NCBI GenBank assembly: GCA_015501585.1
Contig: JADNRY010000106.1
Location: 1-64,000 of the forward strand
Source: Rhodocollybia butyracea
Taxonomy: Eukaryota > Basidiomycota > Agaricomycetes > Agaricales > Omphalotaceae
Direction: 5' to 3'
DNA length: 64,000 nt
This document shows positions 21,061-31,656 of this stretch, one piece after another (positions within the stretch are counted from its first letter, which is position 1; each line of letters begins with the position of its first letter). The position numbers and the translations under genes were made by a program. The notes beneath the pieces are model-generated. The model did not search any database. It had not been told where the DNA came from and saw nothing but the letters and a program-made list of their open reading frames with translations.

Positions 21061-23487
21061 ATTCAATTTATTTATCACCGCTGTTCCCATTGCTCTGTTC
21101 TCGGACGAGAAGTTAAATGCCCTTAGCTACTTAAGAGTACAAGGCTAAGTACTCTATGTATGCCTCACGTGAGAGTGTGTACCCATTAGTAGTATAGGGC
21201 TCTTCACCATATGTAACGTATACAGTACGGAGATTTTCTCGTCTCCTATGGTACAGTACAGGCAAAATACGGCTGTATTCCGTATACGGACTGTACCTTA
21301 GGTTCACTCGTGACAATGAACTCCTTTGCCCCCAAATATGTGGTGAATGGTATTATTTTTGCATGTATCAAGGGCTTAAGGTTCTTATTCTGTGCTTCTC
21401 CTGTTTCAGAATTGCAAGAAAAAGTCGTTATACATGCGTGTGATGATGCGTCATATACGGCGTAATACAGCGTAACGGTATGGTAAAATGCAGCTCATTC
21501 GAAGGTCTTACGGTACGGAAGATTTCCTGTAACTTACAGCCGCACTCCGTAGGCTACAAATACGGTGACAAGCCCTAGCCCATACTATTCAGTGCCGTCA
21601 GAAATAATAAGTAATCACACTGCACTACTTGGACTCCTATTATAGGGGCTATCAGTTCTGGGGTTTCCAAATATTTGGTTAAATCTAAAGTCATAACAAA
21701 GTCATAATTGCTACCATCTTGTGTCACTATTGAAACTAAACTAGAAAAATCTGTGGCATCTCAGTTTTATTCTAGTTTCCAAACAAAAATCTTTATATCC
21801 TGGAGTCATTCCTCTCCCTGGCAGTACCTTTTACCAGTGAGCCAGCGACAAAATGTAAAACACAAATAAGTATGGCCTCAGAAGTGTGCAATACAACCAA
21901 CTCGTATTGAGAACGGTAAGTACCTGTAAAACGCGAATAAGTACGGCTACATGTATAAGCGTAAGTACGAGTTCCACAGATACATAGATAAAGTAAATGA
22001 CTGAGGGGAAACGACGACGTGTCCTGAATATATAAGTAAATGCACAAAACTGCCAAGTCATAGAAAGGCACTCGGATAAATGAGATACGTAGGTTAAATA
22101 AAAGAGGCAAGGAAAAATGAAGCTCCCCACCGGAGGATAAATTAAACCAGGACCGAAACACGTCCCATCTACGTCGGAAGCAAAAGGCGGGCAGGCCTCC
22201 TCTTCCCATAGTACTCCCTTCGACACAGAACAGCTGCTTAATACATTGCTGTGACCAATATGGCAAGTATGGCAGTCTTGTACATGCTGCCCAGTGCCAG
22301 TGAACTGCCACATGGCTTGCTGAACTACATGCACAGTTGTTCATGTAGCACGACTTGTACTACACCCACAAGGACATACTTATTTCAATAAACCATTTAT
22401 TCAATCTGAAATTCTTGCTTGTATTTAAAGGATGAATTACTTAGGAGTAGCTAGACAGACTCTCTCACTAGAAAACCTAACTATTCTCACTCAGAAGACT
22501 TTGGAATTTGCTTTGAAAAGCTAGGCTTTCCCTCCTTGAATACTTAGATCAGAATTGGTTCAAGCGTAGGCACGAGCTAAGCTCGGTTCAAGAGCCCAAA
22601 TGGTACCGAATACATTGAACAAGTATGTGACAAACACAGACTTTCTAGCCAAGATATCATTAAGGGTAAGTACTCTGGCTGAGTCCCACTCTAATCCCAA
22701 GCTCATCAGGAGGAAATCTGAATTACTCACATCTGACTCAGAATTGACCTTGAATTGTTCACCCGTCTAGATTTCTATCTAGTATGTTTCAAACTTCTCC
22801 CTTACATCAGTGCCCTCAGTTGATTACAGTCAAGTGTACTTACTTCTGAAGGCTTGTCTTGGGGTGAGTTTAAGTAACTTTACTAGTAGGTAATCAGAGC
22901 CTGTTACTTATACAAGTATGACTCATTCTACAGGTACTACTAAGTGCAATTTAATCCAGTAGATTAACACTCAAGTGTACTACTGAGGATATTGTACTTA
23001 CTTATTCCATACTACATAGAAGAATCATGAATGGAATCTGGAAGGCTGGCCTATGCTTGGAATCTCAATAGCAATGAGGTTTGATTTCTGGTACAGAGAA
23101 AGAGTTGTTAGCTCTTCTTGAATCTCTGAATCATGTTCGTCGACCGAAGGAGCCCCTAGATCATCTCTAACATCAAACAGCAATAAATCCCGGGCCTGGG
23201 TAATCAATTCAGTGGCAATTCTGTACTGGCTCGAGCTGACCTGAATATTGTGCTTGCCTCCTAATGAGCCCTTGATGAACTCAGCACTCAGGTTACAAGT
23301 GGTAACCTCAAAAACAGGTAAAGGGGGATGGCAACATGGTCACTGGCACAGTTTACTTTGCACGGTCACGACCATCTTTTACGACACCGCCGTGACCGTA
23401 TATGAGGCAGTAGTATACTCTGCTGTTAATTTGCAGCGTGTTTAGCATTTTTTCTCAACCGACGGCGTACCAATGGATAAATAGTAA

Positions 23488-23600
23488 TAGATTTACATAA
23501 TTGTAACGAGTGCCCGAGGTCCATGTCCCGATTTGGCAACATCAGTTCGGCTACGTCAAAAATCTTGATCCGAGGTGGCAGGCCCTTCTTGCTTTCCATA
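23488..23600 (-). repeat. Right terminal inverted repeat
   Basis: Inverse copy of 20961-21060 carrying a 12-bp insertion (AGGCCCTTCTTG) about 10 bp from its outer end. Confidence 0.85.
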
Positions 23601-24509
23601 GCATTGAGCCTCGCAGTTGAGCCTAGCCGTCATGCAACGCTTTCCTGGGCAGAGCCAAGTTTGAGCCAGGCCTCAGCCAGCACATCGCTGGCAGTCGGCT
23701 TGGTACCTATCGGTGAACTTCAATCATTGTCGTTGTACAGTACATAAGTGGATGTTAAGTATTATGTAACAATCAAAATTTTGTAACTCGAGCGCCTGGA
23801 ACGAGTTTCTTCGCTAACTACAAGAGGGCTAGCCAGGCTAATTTTGTCCGAAAACTGCCATAAGTAGACTCTTTCATTAGTATGTTGTTTATGCATACAA
23901 AAAAATACCGATACCCAGTATTGCGCGCTAGCTTTCTGGTACCCACCCTCACTGCTTTACTTGCATCACCAATGGAGCGCATCGTCGTGCATATCCAACT
24001 CTCAAGAGGTTGAGCGTTGCCTGCCCCGTAAATAGACGACACGGAATCCGGATTGTAATGTTGTGTTCATCGCAAGCGAGCTCAGACTGTAAGTACTCTT
24101 TGGAGCCATTGTGGACTGAAGCTTAGCACCAAACTCGTAAATGTCTGCATGCAGACAAAAAACTTACTTGTCTTCATGATGGTTTCTCATCTCTGGAATC
24201 GAAAGCTCTGCAGAGCCTGTCTGTAGGCATACAGCAAAGCCATGAACGTATATAAAAGTTTCGCTCGGGGATCCGGCCCTGGTTTTGGAACACCTTTTCA
24301 CCTCGGACAAAAAACTCCAGCTGTCGAAAGAAGTGCCTCTGGAGTTATCAGATGTTTTACTAAATTGGGATAGCTCATAATTAGCCGTTTCTACAAGGCC
24401 GAAGTTCAATACCACACAATCTTCTCTTTGTCGTTATATTTGCTCGCTGACCTGCGTCTCCCGCCACCACCGCCACTTAGATATATGGTCCCTGGGAATC
24501 AAAGGTATT
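23601..24509. other. Gene-free stretch, weak minus-strand exon-like frames
   Basis: A minus-strand frame at 24164-24415 ends at a GTAAGT donor with an acceptor only 23 nt away. It resembles no family I know and is not called as a gene. Confidence 0.3.
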
Positions 24510-24589
24510 AAAGGTAAGTGGCTACGATGAAAGGTAAGTGGCGACAATGAAAGGTAAGTGGCGACAATGAAAGGTAAGTGGCGACGATG
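24510..24589 (+). repeat. Four tandem 20-bp repeats just upstream of the recombinase gene
   Basis: Four units of AAAGGTAAGTGGCGACAATG (variants GGCTACGATG and GGCGACGATG) end 79 bp before the ATG at 24669. Each contains GGTAAGT, a perfect splice-donor word. They may be promoter or 5'-leader elements. Confidence 0.85.
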
Positions 24590-24668
24590 AAAGTTTACTT
24601 AAGGTAACTTTTCGTCGTCCAGGCTCATTTCTCGACCCACATTCCACTCTCATCTACTCTCTTTCACG

Positions 24669-26483
24669 ATGCCATCCACCAAGAGAAAATCCTCGGACTC
24701 TCAAGCTAAAGTATTTCGTTTGTTGAAGGGAGTTGACTAATGACTGACCGGGCCATTAAAGACGAACAAGAAGCAAAGAAAAACATCCGCAGAGCGAACC
24801 CCGTTCGCTAACGTGTCCAACTTGTTATCTGACAGCCTGGAGAGCTTGCAGGCTATCGTGTCCAAGTTGTTATCAGACGACGTCGCAGATTTAGAAGCCG
24901 GGAAAAAAATAGAAGAAGATGCCAGAGAGCCTGTGGATGACCCAAAGGCCGACGAAGCGTATGAAAATGCGAAGGATATCTTGGAGTCGCTTTCTAGAGA
25001 TCATACGGAAGAGGCTCTCGGCTTGTCCTTTGATCTGGTTCTCATCGAGGTACACCCGGATACGCATAAAACCTACATGAGGTATAAGTATGGCGATTGG
25101 TAGTGAGAGCTCTTCTGAATACTCCTCAGGTTAACGGAGCGTTTCAATGAGTGGTTGGTCAAACGACGATACCGTATGCAGGGTACCAATGTCTTCAACC
25201 ACGCAGCCAGGGCGTCCATGCCCTACTTGATCATACTCTGGATACACGAATGGTGAGCTGATATATCTGGATAAACTCATGTTCGCCGCTTAATAAATAC
25301 AGTTGCGATGAGGTGACATTGGAGTTGCAACCAAAGCCAGAAGAGACCCAGATTTGCTCATTTTCGACGGCCATGAAAATGAGAGCAGCGCTTACTTATG
25401 GCTTCAGCCGAGATCTGAGAATCGGTAAATCCCACTGGACATACGACGTCAACAGCGGATGGAGAGGTAATCCATGTATGTCTGACCATGTCAGGCGATA
25501 TATGGGTGGACTTTCCCGTCGCAAGGTCCGAGATTCATTCATTCTTTGAAATCACTTTCAGTTAATCATCTTGATGGCAGGCAGCAGCTGGAGATAGCCC
25601 GGTCAGCTCCGCAGCTTTAAGCATTCAAATGTTGCTTGCGATGTGGAAACATAAAAATGATTATCTCCAGAGGGTGTACTCAACCCCCAACCACGACTTC
25701 GATCACCCTGAAGACGCAAATGACTGGGGAGGTATTCTGAAACGTATCGCTGGATATACAATAACTCTCACAGGGTTTAAGTTGCTGTTCCGAGGTATAG
25801 ATGTACTCAAGCTGAGAGTAGAGAACCTGTACTTTCATCCGCACCGAAAGGACCACCTTCATATATGTCCTTGCACCCGAAAATCAAACCAACATGGAAG
25901 TAAGTCGTAAAAATCCGAGATTTGAATGCTACTTATTTTCTTCGCATGTTAATTAGAAGTTGATGGCTTCGATGTCTATGTTGAGATCGACAATGGAAAG
26001 GAGGGTATATGTCTTTGTAGAGCTTTGCGCGACTGGCTCAAGATCTCGGGAATCAGGAAAGGCTACCTCTTCCCCAAAATCTACGGCTTCAACAAGCTCG
26101 GCGACTCCGAAACTCGCATGGTACGTACTTATTGAAATTATCGAAGGCCCAGGATATAACGTACCACCTAGGACCAAAGCGAGTATCTGACCCTGTTCCG
26201 GAATATGCTTGTGGACATAGGGGAGGATCCTAAGCTATATGGGGTTCACGCACTGCGGAGGGGTGGATGTCAATGGATGTTTCGAGATTGTAGGATGTCA
26301 CTTCCGGAGGTTTTGAGCTGGGGAAGCTGGAGTCCTAACCTCACACACGCCATCATTTTGAGGTACCTAGTATCAGATACTGATATTCTCCAGCGGCCCC
26401 GCTCTTCCTTTTTTGATCCCTGGGCCCAATTAAATGGGGATGAGTGTCGCTCTTGTCATCGTAGATGTTTTTGTGCACACTAG
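24669..26483 (+). CDS. Crypton-like tyrosine recombinase, apparently intact
   Basis: Tyrosine recombinases cut and rejoin DNA without target duplication; fungal Cryptons carry one as their only gene. ATG at 24669 (MPSTKRKSSDSQAK) splices to a basic then acidic N-terminus. Further exons give RLTERFNEWLVKRRYRM, a helical core-binding region (SIQMLLAMWKHKND) and the catalytic domain. The proposed residues are Arg in LLFRGIDVLKL, HxxR in YGVHALRRGGCQW, Trp in SWGSWSPN and nucleophile Tyr in ILRYLVSDTD. A Cys-rich tail (CRSCHRRCFCAH) ends at 26483. All junctions, including introns 24711-24761 and one of 51 nt near 26121-26171, keep one open frame. It has been spared the lesions of neighbouring mobile genes. 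No GCR1_C domain was recognised, so 'Crypton-like' is tentative. Confidence 0.72.
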
Positions 26484-27338
26484 TTGTTGTATGATTATTG
26501 CTGCAGTTTTCACTACATACTAAGGGTCACAGCCCTCTATTTTTATTGGCCTGGTTGTTGTGAGTTCAGGTGGCCCTTGGGAAAGGTCGAAAGCATTTTC
26601 CGAGCGTCTCTATCGAAGTTGGACGGGGAGGGAATCCCAGGTTATGCACAGTCTACAATACAGAGCGGGTTAGACCCTTGTTTCTGAGAGAAGTAAGAGG
26701 TTATTGATCCTGGATGTAGTCCCAAGGACGCCTGAGGTACAGTACTTGGATGTGCTCAAGTTCTTCCAGGTGGGACTATCCACCGTTTCTATTCAAAACA
26801 CCTTGCACCCAAAGTACAGGGCAAACCTTCCTTGGGGGCCATGTATCTAATTAACGGTTTTAGTGCGAATATAGTCTGCGCTGCGTTTCTTGCCTTGGTT
26901 GAATTCGAGGTACAGAACGTGGTCTAGTTCTGGGGGCGAAAGTGAACTCTACATATCTGAATTCGAAGAACAACACTGGGAAAAGCGTCAAGTTTGAGCT
27001 CGCGACATGACATCGTCTTTATATCGTCTTTATGCTAGGGATGTCTAGGTCCACACAGTAAATGTTCCTTGAGATGTTCCATAGCATTCGGGAGATGTAA
27101 TAAGAGCGTAAGAGAAGGAGTGTAACAAGTAGTTTTGACTACGCACTCAGTTTCTGTAAGTACAGTAAACGGGGACTCGACGACGAGGACGAGGACTCAG
27201 AGGAGTGAGGTATTGTTACTGTACATTACGATGGGAGATGCAAGGCGTGTGCACGTGAAAATAAGCGCTGCGATAATTAATAAACACCCTAGTACTTTTC
27301 GTCTCACATACAATATCCATATCCATGCATCTATCTAC
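26484..27338. other. Gene-free stretch between recombinase and SAP-family copy 2
   Basis: No coding signal, tandem repeat or inverted repeat was recognised here. Confidence 0.4.
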
Positions 27339-28828
27339 ATGACAAAACCAAAACCATTGAATTTCGATGCTCAGGACGAGAAGGTGTTATTTCCTTCAAT
27401 AGAAGGAGGCTTTGAGGTAATAGACTTGTGAGTATGAGTAGTAGCCCCTCTTTTACTTACACGTTGGGCCTAAACAAGATATCAGAACCCAATACGATGC
27501 CAAAAGCTTAGGTCAGCTATGCAAACAATACAATCTTCATTCCAAGGGGCGTGGGGGCCAAGGATACCTTAATGCTTTGAGAGAGTTTTCCAAGAATCCC
27601 ACTATGACAACCGGGTAAGCTCGTGATGCTTTCTGGTCTGTATACTAGTAACAGTGAAATTAGCGCGGCGAATGTTGTGCGGAAAAATCATCTGGGTGCA
27701 CAAATCACCAGTAAACCTCCAAAACGACAAACTCAGCTTTCGAAGAGGCGTGACGCATTGACTTCACGCCCTTCCGACACCCCTGGAGTTCTGGGTCGAG
27801 GGGTAGATCTAGAGACCTGGGTCTGTCTCTGGGTGCATCAATACCTTAAACTCTCATCTAACAGTATGCAGATTTCAGGGATCGATCGTCTTGAATACGA
27901 GTTATGCGCGACCAAAGGATTGACGCCAGGGACATATACAAACATTCGTTTGTCACCTCAAACCAGGATTGACCCCAATTTCAAACCCGCTATGGGTACC
28001 CTTGCCGAGCTTACCCCCTCTACTATCCAGACAACTCCTGGGCCATCCTCAATCGTTGCGTATCCTTCTATCAATCTTTCCCCCCCGCCAATTTCCCAGC
28101 CCCCAAGGTCTTTTGTCACGACTGTACCTTTAGAAGTTACCCAGGCGCCATTGTTTAGAATTAATGATTCTAAATCATCTGCTACTAGCGTCTTCCCAAC
28201 TTTACAGCCTGCAATTTCTTCGCCAACGTTACTCCTACGCTTGGCAGGTAATCAATGCCTGAATATTTCTCATACGGACATTCCGGCTACGCCCATTGTA
28301 CGATTTGGGAAGTGTATCACAGTATACGTACAGCGGCTTGCCTCCATATGGGATGACAATCTGATCAGCTGGAACCCAACGTATTGTCCAGTAGTTGTTC
28401 GAGGCGTACCAATCGCTGCAAAATACTGGCCAAAAATATTCAAACACTCCCATCGGTGGTCACACGCTTTTCGTACTTTGTGGTTATCATGGAGTGTAAG
28501 TCGTCCGTTGATCTTAGACCGAACAACTCAATGATCATTGTAGTATCTGATGGCAGAACTTGAAACTTTTGAATACTCGTTGCCACGATTTTGGCAAGTA
28601 TACAGTCATTGCACCAAACTTCGCGAAATTCATGACATTTTGCGCAAAAAACGGCAAGACAAGGAACATTCACTGTTTCTACAAGCTCAAAATGACTATT
28701 CAGAGAATCTCTCGTCAGTATTTTCCTATCGTAAAGGCAGTGAGCATTTTGTTTGCAGAACGCCAAAGGGTATTGCAAAGAGGTTGCAAAAGTTGCAGGG
28801 AGTATCTTCGAACAGCATGGTTTGTTGA
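27339..28828 (+). CDS. SAP-like dispersed Agaricomycete protein (copy 2)
   Basis: ATG at 27339 (MTKPKPLNFDAQDEK) splices to TQYDAKSLGQLCKQYNL then GGQGYLNALREFSKN, a SAP-like helix pair. A long Pro/Ser-rich linker follows. The C-terminal block includes QRLASIWDDN, RGVPIAAKYWPKIFKHS and FRTLWLSWS. After an intron starting GTAAGT near 28497 come YLMAELETFEYSLPRFW, REIHDILRKKRQDKE, VFSYRKGSEHFV and IAKRLQKLQG, ending at 28828. This is the same architecture as the minus-strand gene at 15176-16932 (WDD motif, aromatic block, FW, RxxR, F-x-Y-R/H), but diverged. The frames join cleanly, so this copy may be functional. The role is unknown; nuclear DNA binding is inferred from the SAP-like motif. Confidence 0.55.
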
Positions 28829-28882
28829 AATAACTCAGTGATAATATATTCAACTTGATTTGATGCGGCACGTTGAATTTAG

Positions 28883-29975
28883 CGAGCAACGTGCGGGCTC
28901 CGTGTGAGTGCGTGCGAGCCCCCGGGTGCGAGTGTGTGCGAGCGTGTGCGGCGATGCGAGCAGAGTGCGAGCACCTCTGACTTGTCACCTCTTGTCACAT
29001 AATAGATTTTCTTATAACAGAATTGTCTATTGGAACGAACGCCTTTTATTATGGGTACACACCCAGACCAATCTACTAACCCGAGTAGAACCCAGCACTT
29101 CGCGTCTGATGACCCCGTATTTTCTGTTCCAATTCTTTCCCGACTCTTATTCTGACAGCCCCGATACTTCCAAATGGTAATAACAATGGTATTTCACCGC
29201 TACTCCTACAAGGTAGCTACTACATAGTACTGGAACGTGCCACTATTGAAAGTGAAGAGATATAGCTAGTCAATGGCTAGTGAAGACAGCCTAAAAACCT
29301 ACATTGTGCACCACATATCATGGTCAGCGATGTGAAAAACAGAATCAACTTCATGTAATACCAGAGTGTATATATTTATTGCTTGATGAATGAAGCTCAA
29401 GACTGAAGTTACTTATGCTGCTTACAATGAGTATAATAGTGTCACTCGGGACACGTGCGTGCCATATACAAGGTGCGAGACAATATTGCGGGTGTGCGGG
29501 CAAGTGTGAGCCAATATTGCGGGCGTGCGGGACAGTGCGAGCCAATATTACGGGCGTGCGAGACAGTGCGAGACAATCTGCGAGTGTGCGGGTCAAGGTG
29601 CGGGAGCAAGTGCGGGTCGCTAAAAGTAAGTGCAAGTATCATCCGTGAGCATATATGCCAACTACAAGTCAAAGTTGAGTCTATTAAAGCCAAAGGTGTT
29701 GAAGATATTGCTACGGTTCCTTATAGGAATGTACACTGTGCGTACTTAGGTGCAATATCCTGGTAGTTTCATAGTGGATTGTCAATTAGACTGTCAACTA
29801 CTAGTAAACTACATATGTAACATATAGTCAGATACCTAATCTCCTATATTCAGTGAATGATAAATACTTGCACTTGACTTGCACTTAATAATTATAGTTA
29901 TAATAATAGAGGCTCGCAGATCCCGCACCTGCACACTCTCGCACGGCTCGCATGCTCGCACCCGCTGCTCGCAAA
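28883..29975. mobile_element. GCGAG/GTGCG-rich repeat element with inverted-looking ends
   Basis: Dense GCGAGC/GTGCGGG words occur at 28883-28975 and, in reverse orientation, at 29910-29975. The end TTAGCGAGCAACGTGCGGGC resembles the inverse complement of the right end (TTTGCGAGCAGCGGGTGCGA). Between them lie AT-rich DNA and a tandem block at 29472-29590. Subterminal clusters of a short motif are known in hAT-type elements. No target duplication was found, so both extent and class are tentative. Confidence 0.45.
29472..29590 (+). repeat. About four 31-bp tandem repeats
   Basis: Units of the form GCGAGCCAATATTGCGGGCG followed by TGCGGGACAGT repeat about four times, with the last unit shortened. 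Each carries a CCAATATT core. Confidence 0.7.
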
Positions 29976-29990
29976 AATCACCCTCCCGAT

Positions 29991-30719
29991 TTGATGTAGC
30001 TGACTACGTGCTAAATTCGAAGTGCATTGAGTCGCAGCAAAATTTCAGCCCCCAATCCCACAATCAGGTTTTGTGCTGTGTTGTGGTGAATGAACATCTT
30101 CGTCACTAAATCGTTGCACTTATCAAACTGCAAGCCTGGCCTCATCTATAGCAAGGTCAACCCGCAAGGTACAAGTAGAAACTGTGGGTGCACGGCATGA
30201 TTCTATGTTAGGTACGTGCGATGTCAAGATACTTAATGGCCCGGCCCCCCACATCACTGAGCGAGTGTATCGACGCTGGCAAGTCTAATAGTAATGATAA
30301 AAACTTAAACTACTTAAGTTGCACCGTGACTATGATAACATTAACTCAAAGTAGAGTCATTTTTTCTCATTGGCTCTTGAACCTGACATGGTTTGGAAAT
30401 ACTTTCCAAAATTCAAGTTTTACGAGCTTATTATAAAAATATCAATATTCCAGATACAGCTACATCAATGTATTACGTATGGCGGTCTCTTGAGTCTTGT
30501 GTGAAGGCAAAGCAACTGTTATTTTCATACAGAACTAGTATAGATAGAACTAGTTTGTGATAAAGAAAGCCATGGCTCTGGAACCCGGTTGATTCGGGAA
30601 GAGGATGCAGCTGATGTTGAGTTGTTAGAGACGTGCACGCGGGCGTTGGTCACGGTGGATTTTGGCACTGTATATCAGGAGTGAGCATGACGAATACTGG
30701 AAATAAGAGGTTTAATATT
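29991..30719. other. Gene-free stretch
   Basis: AT-rich; nothing recognisable on either strand. Confidence 0.35.
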
Positions 30720-31656
30720 TCACCAATATTGGAGTACGTCGGAATTCCATCTACCCATTACTTTCACTGTGCTTGCAGGAACACCGGATCGGAGGTAGTT
30801 GGTCGCGCCGCCAACACGGAAGGAGTGAGCACTAATGTGAGGAACGCCCTGCTCCCCCCAAACCATGTGGCAAACCTCCATGAAACGAACTCTGGTCATG
30901 ACCTGGAGAGCATCATTAGGGTCTCTATACGAGAACAATGGATGCTGTGGCTCGAGACGATTGAAAAAGATGTGGTCAACGAGGGCATCGTTTGCGTTAA
31001 CGGCTTTAGTGCTGGATCCGGGAATCACCACTTCGCCTCGTGATTTAGGAAGCTTCAAGCGTCTTGTGCCGTCAATTTTTTGAAACGCTGAGGGAAGATA
31101 CCGTGGGATGAGAGGTTGTGTTGAACCTTCGCATATCAGATGAGTTCGGGAGCGGCTCACTAGGCCTCATCTGACCTGCCCACAAACATTTTGCTGCAGC
31201 TGCAACACATGAATGGAGGCCATTCCTGCCTGAAAGGTCAAGGCCGTTATGTAGAAGAATGATATGCTCTTCTTTGACCAGAATCCTTTCGGCAGCAGGA
31301 GGCAGATACTTTAATAGACGGCGACTATGCAGGTCCTTTCCGTTGCGATGAATGAAGCCATTTCGAACATGCCAATCATCTACAGCTGATAAGTAGGAAG
31401 CTGCTGTGCTATTTTCTACATCGCGGGAAAGCGAAGCTGCATACGCAGAATATAATTCTTCTGAAGCAGGAAGCGACCGAGTAGCAGAGAGACCTCTGTT
31501 GGAACACCAGGTTAGATAATACCAGATTTGGTGACAGCTGTTGCGGGTAGTGCACACAGCTAACATGGGTTGGGTATCATCGCTGGGGGCTAAACAGGAC
31601 GGCGGAGAGTTCATAACGACGAGCTTTGTTGAAGTACAAGATAAAGGGTGTCTCAT
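30720..31656 (-). pseudogene. Second tyrosine recombinase (DNA breaking-rejoining type), frameshifted
   Basis: The minus-strand frame from 31656 has the core-binding region of the Agaricomycete recombinase family (YYLTWCSNRGL, ASLSRDVENSTAASYLSAVDD, WHVRNGF, AAAAKCLWAGQMRPSE). The catalytic end lies in another frame: KLPKSRGEVVIPG, PLFSYRDPNDALQ, ISAHSFRVGGATNYL (HxxR), MGRWNSD (Trp) and LQYW (Tyr), stopping at 30720. The frames meet at an A6 run near 31077-31082, where one fewer A would restore continuity. It is unrelated in detail to the Crypton-like gene at 24669. No flanking repeats were recognised. Confidence 0.7.

Larger units (their letters stand above)
20961..23600. mobile_element. 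Non-autonomous DNA transposon with about 100-bp terminal inverted repeats
   Basis: 20961-21060 is the inverse complement of 23488-23600. Apart from a 12-bp insertion in the right arm, only three differences were found, all transitions. The arms start TATGGAAAGC and end GCTTTCCATA. GCATTG directly precedes the left arm (20955-20960) and directly follows the right arm (23601-23606), a 6-bp target duplication. The 2.4-kb interior has no recognisable transposase; the longest frame (minus, 21793-22344) is low-complexity in appearance and not convincing. The superfamily cannot be assigned from this; 6-bp duplications are unusual. Confidence 0.8.

Noticed and set aside
21793..22344. 183- and 167-residue overlapping minus-strand frames inside the inverted-repeat element
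   Set aside because: Two overlapping frames of odd composition, no motif and no splice pattern; probably chance.
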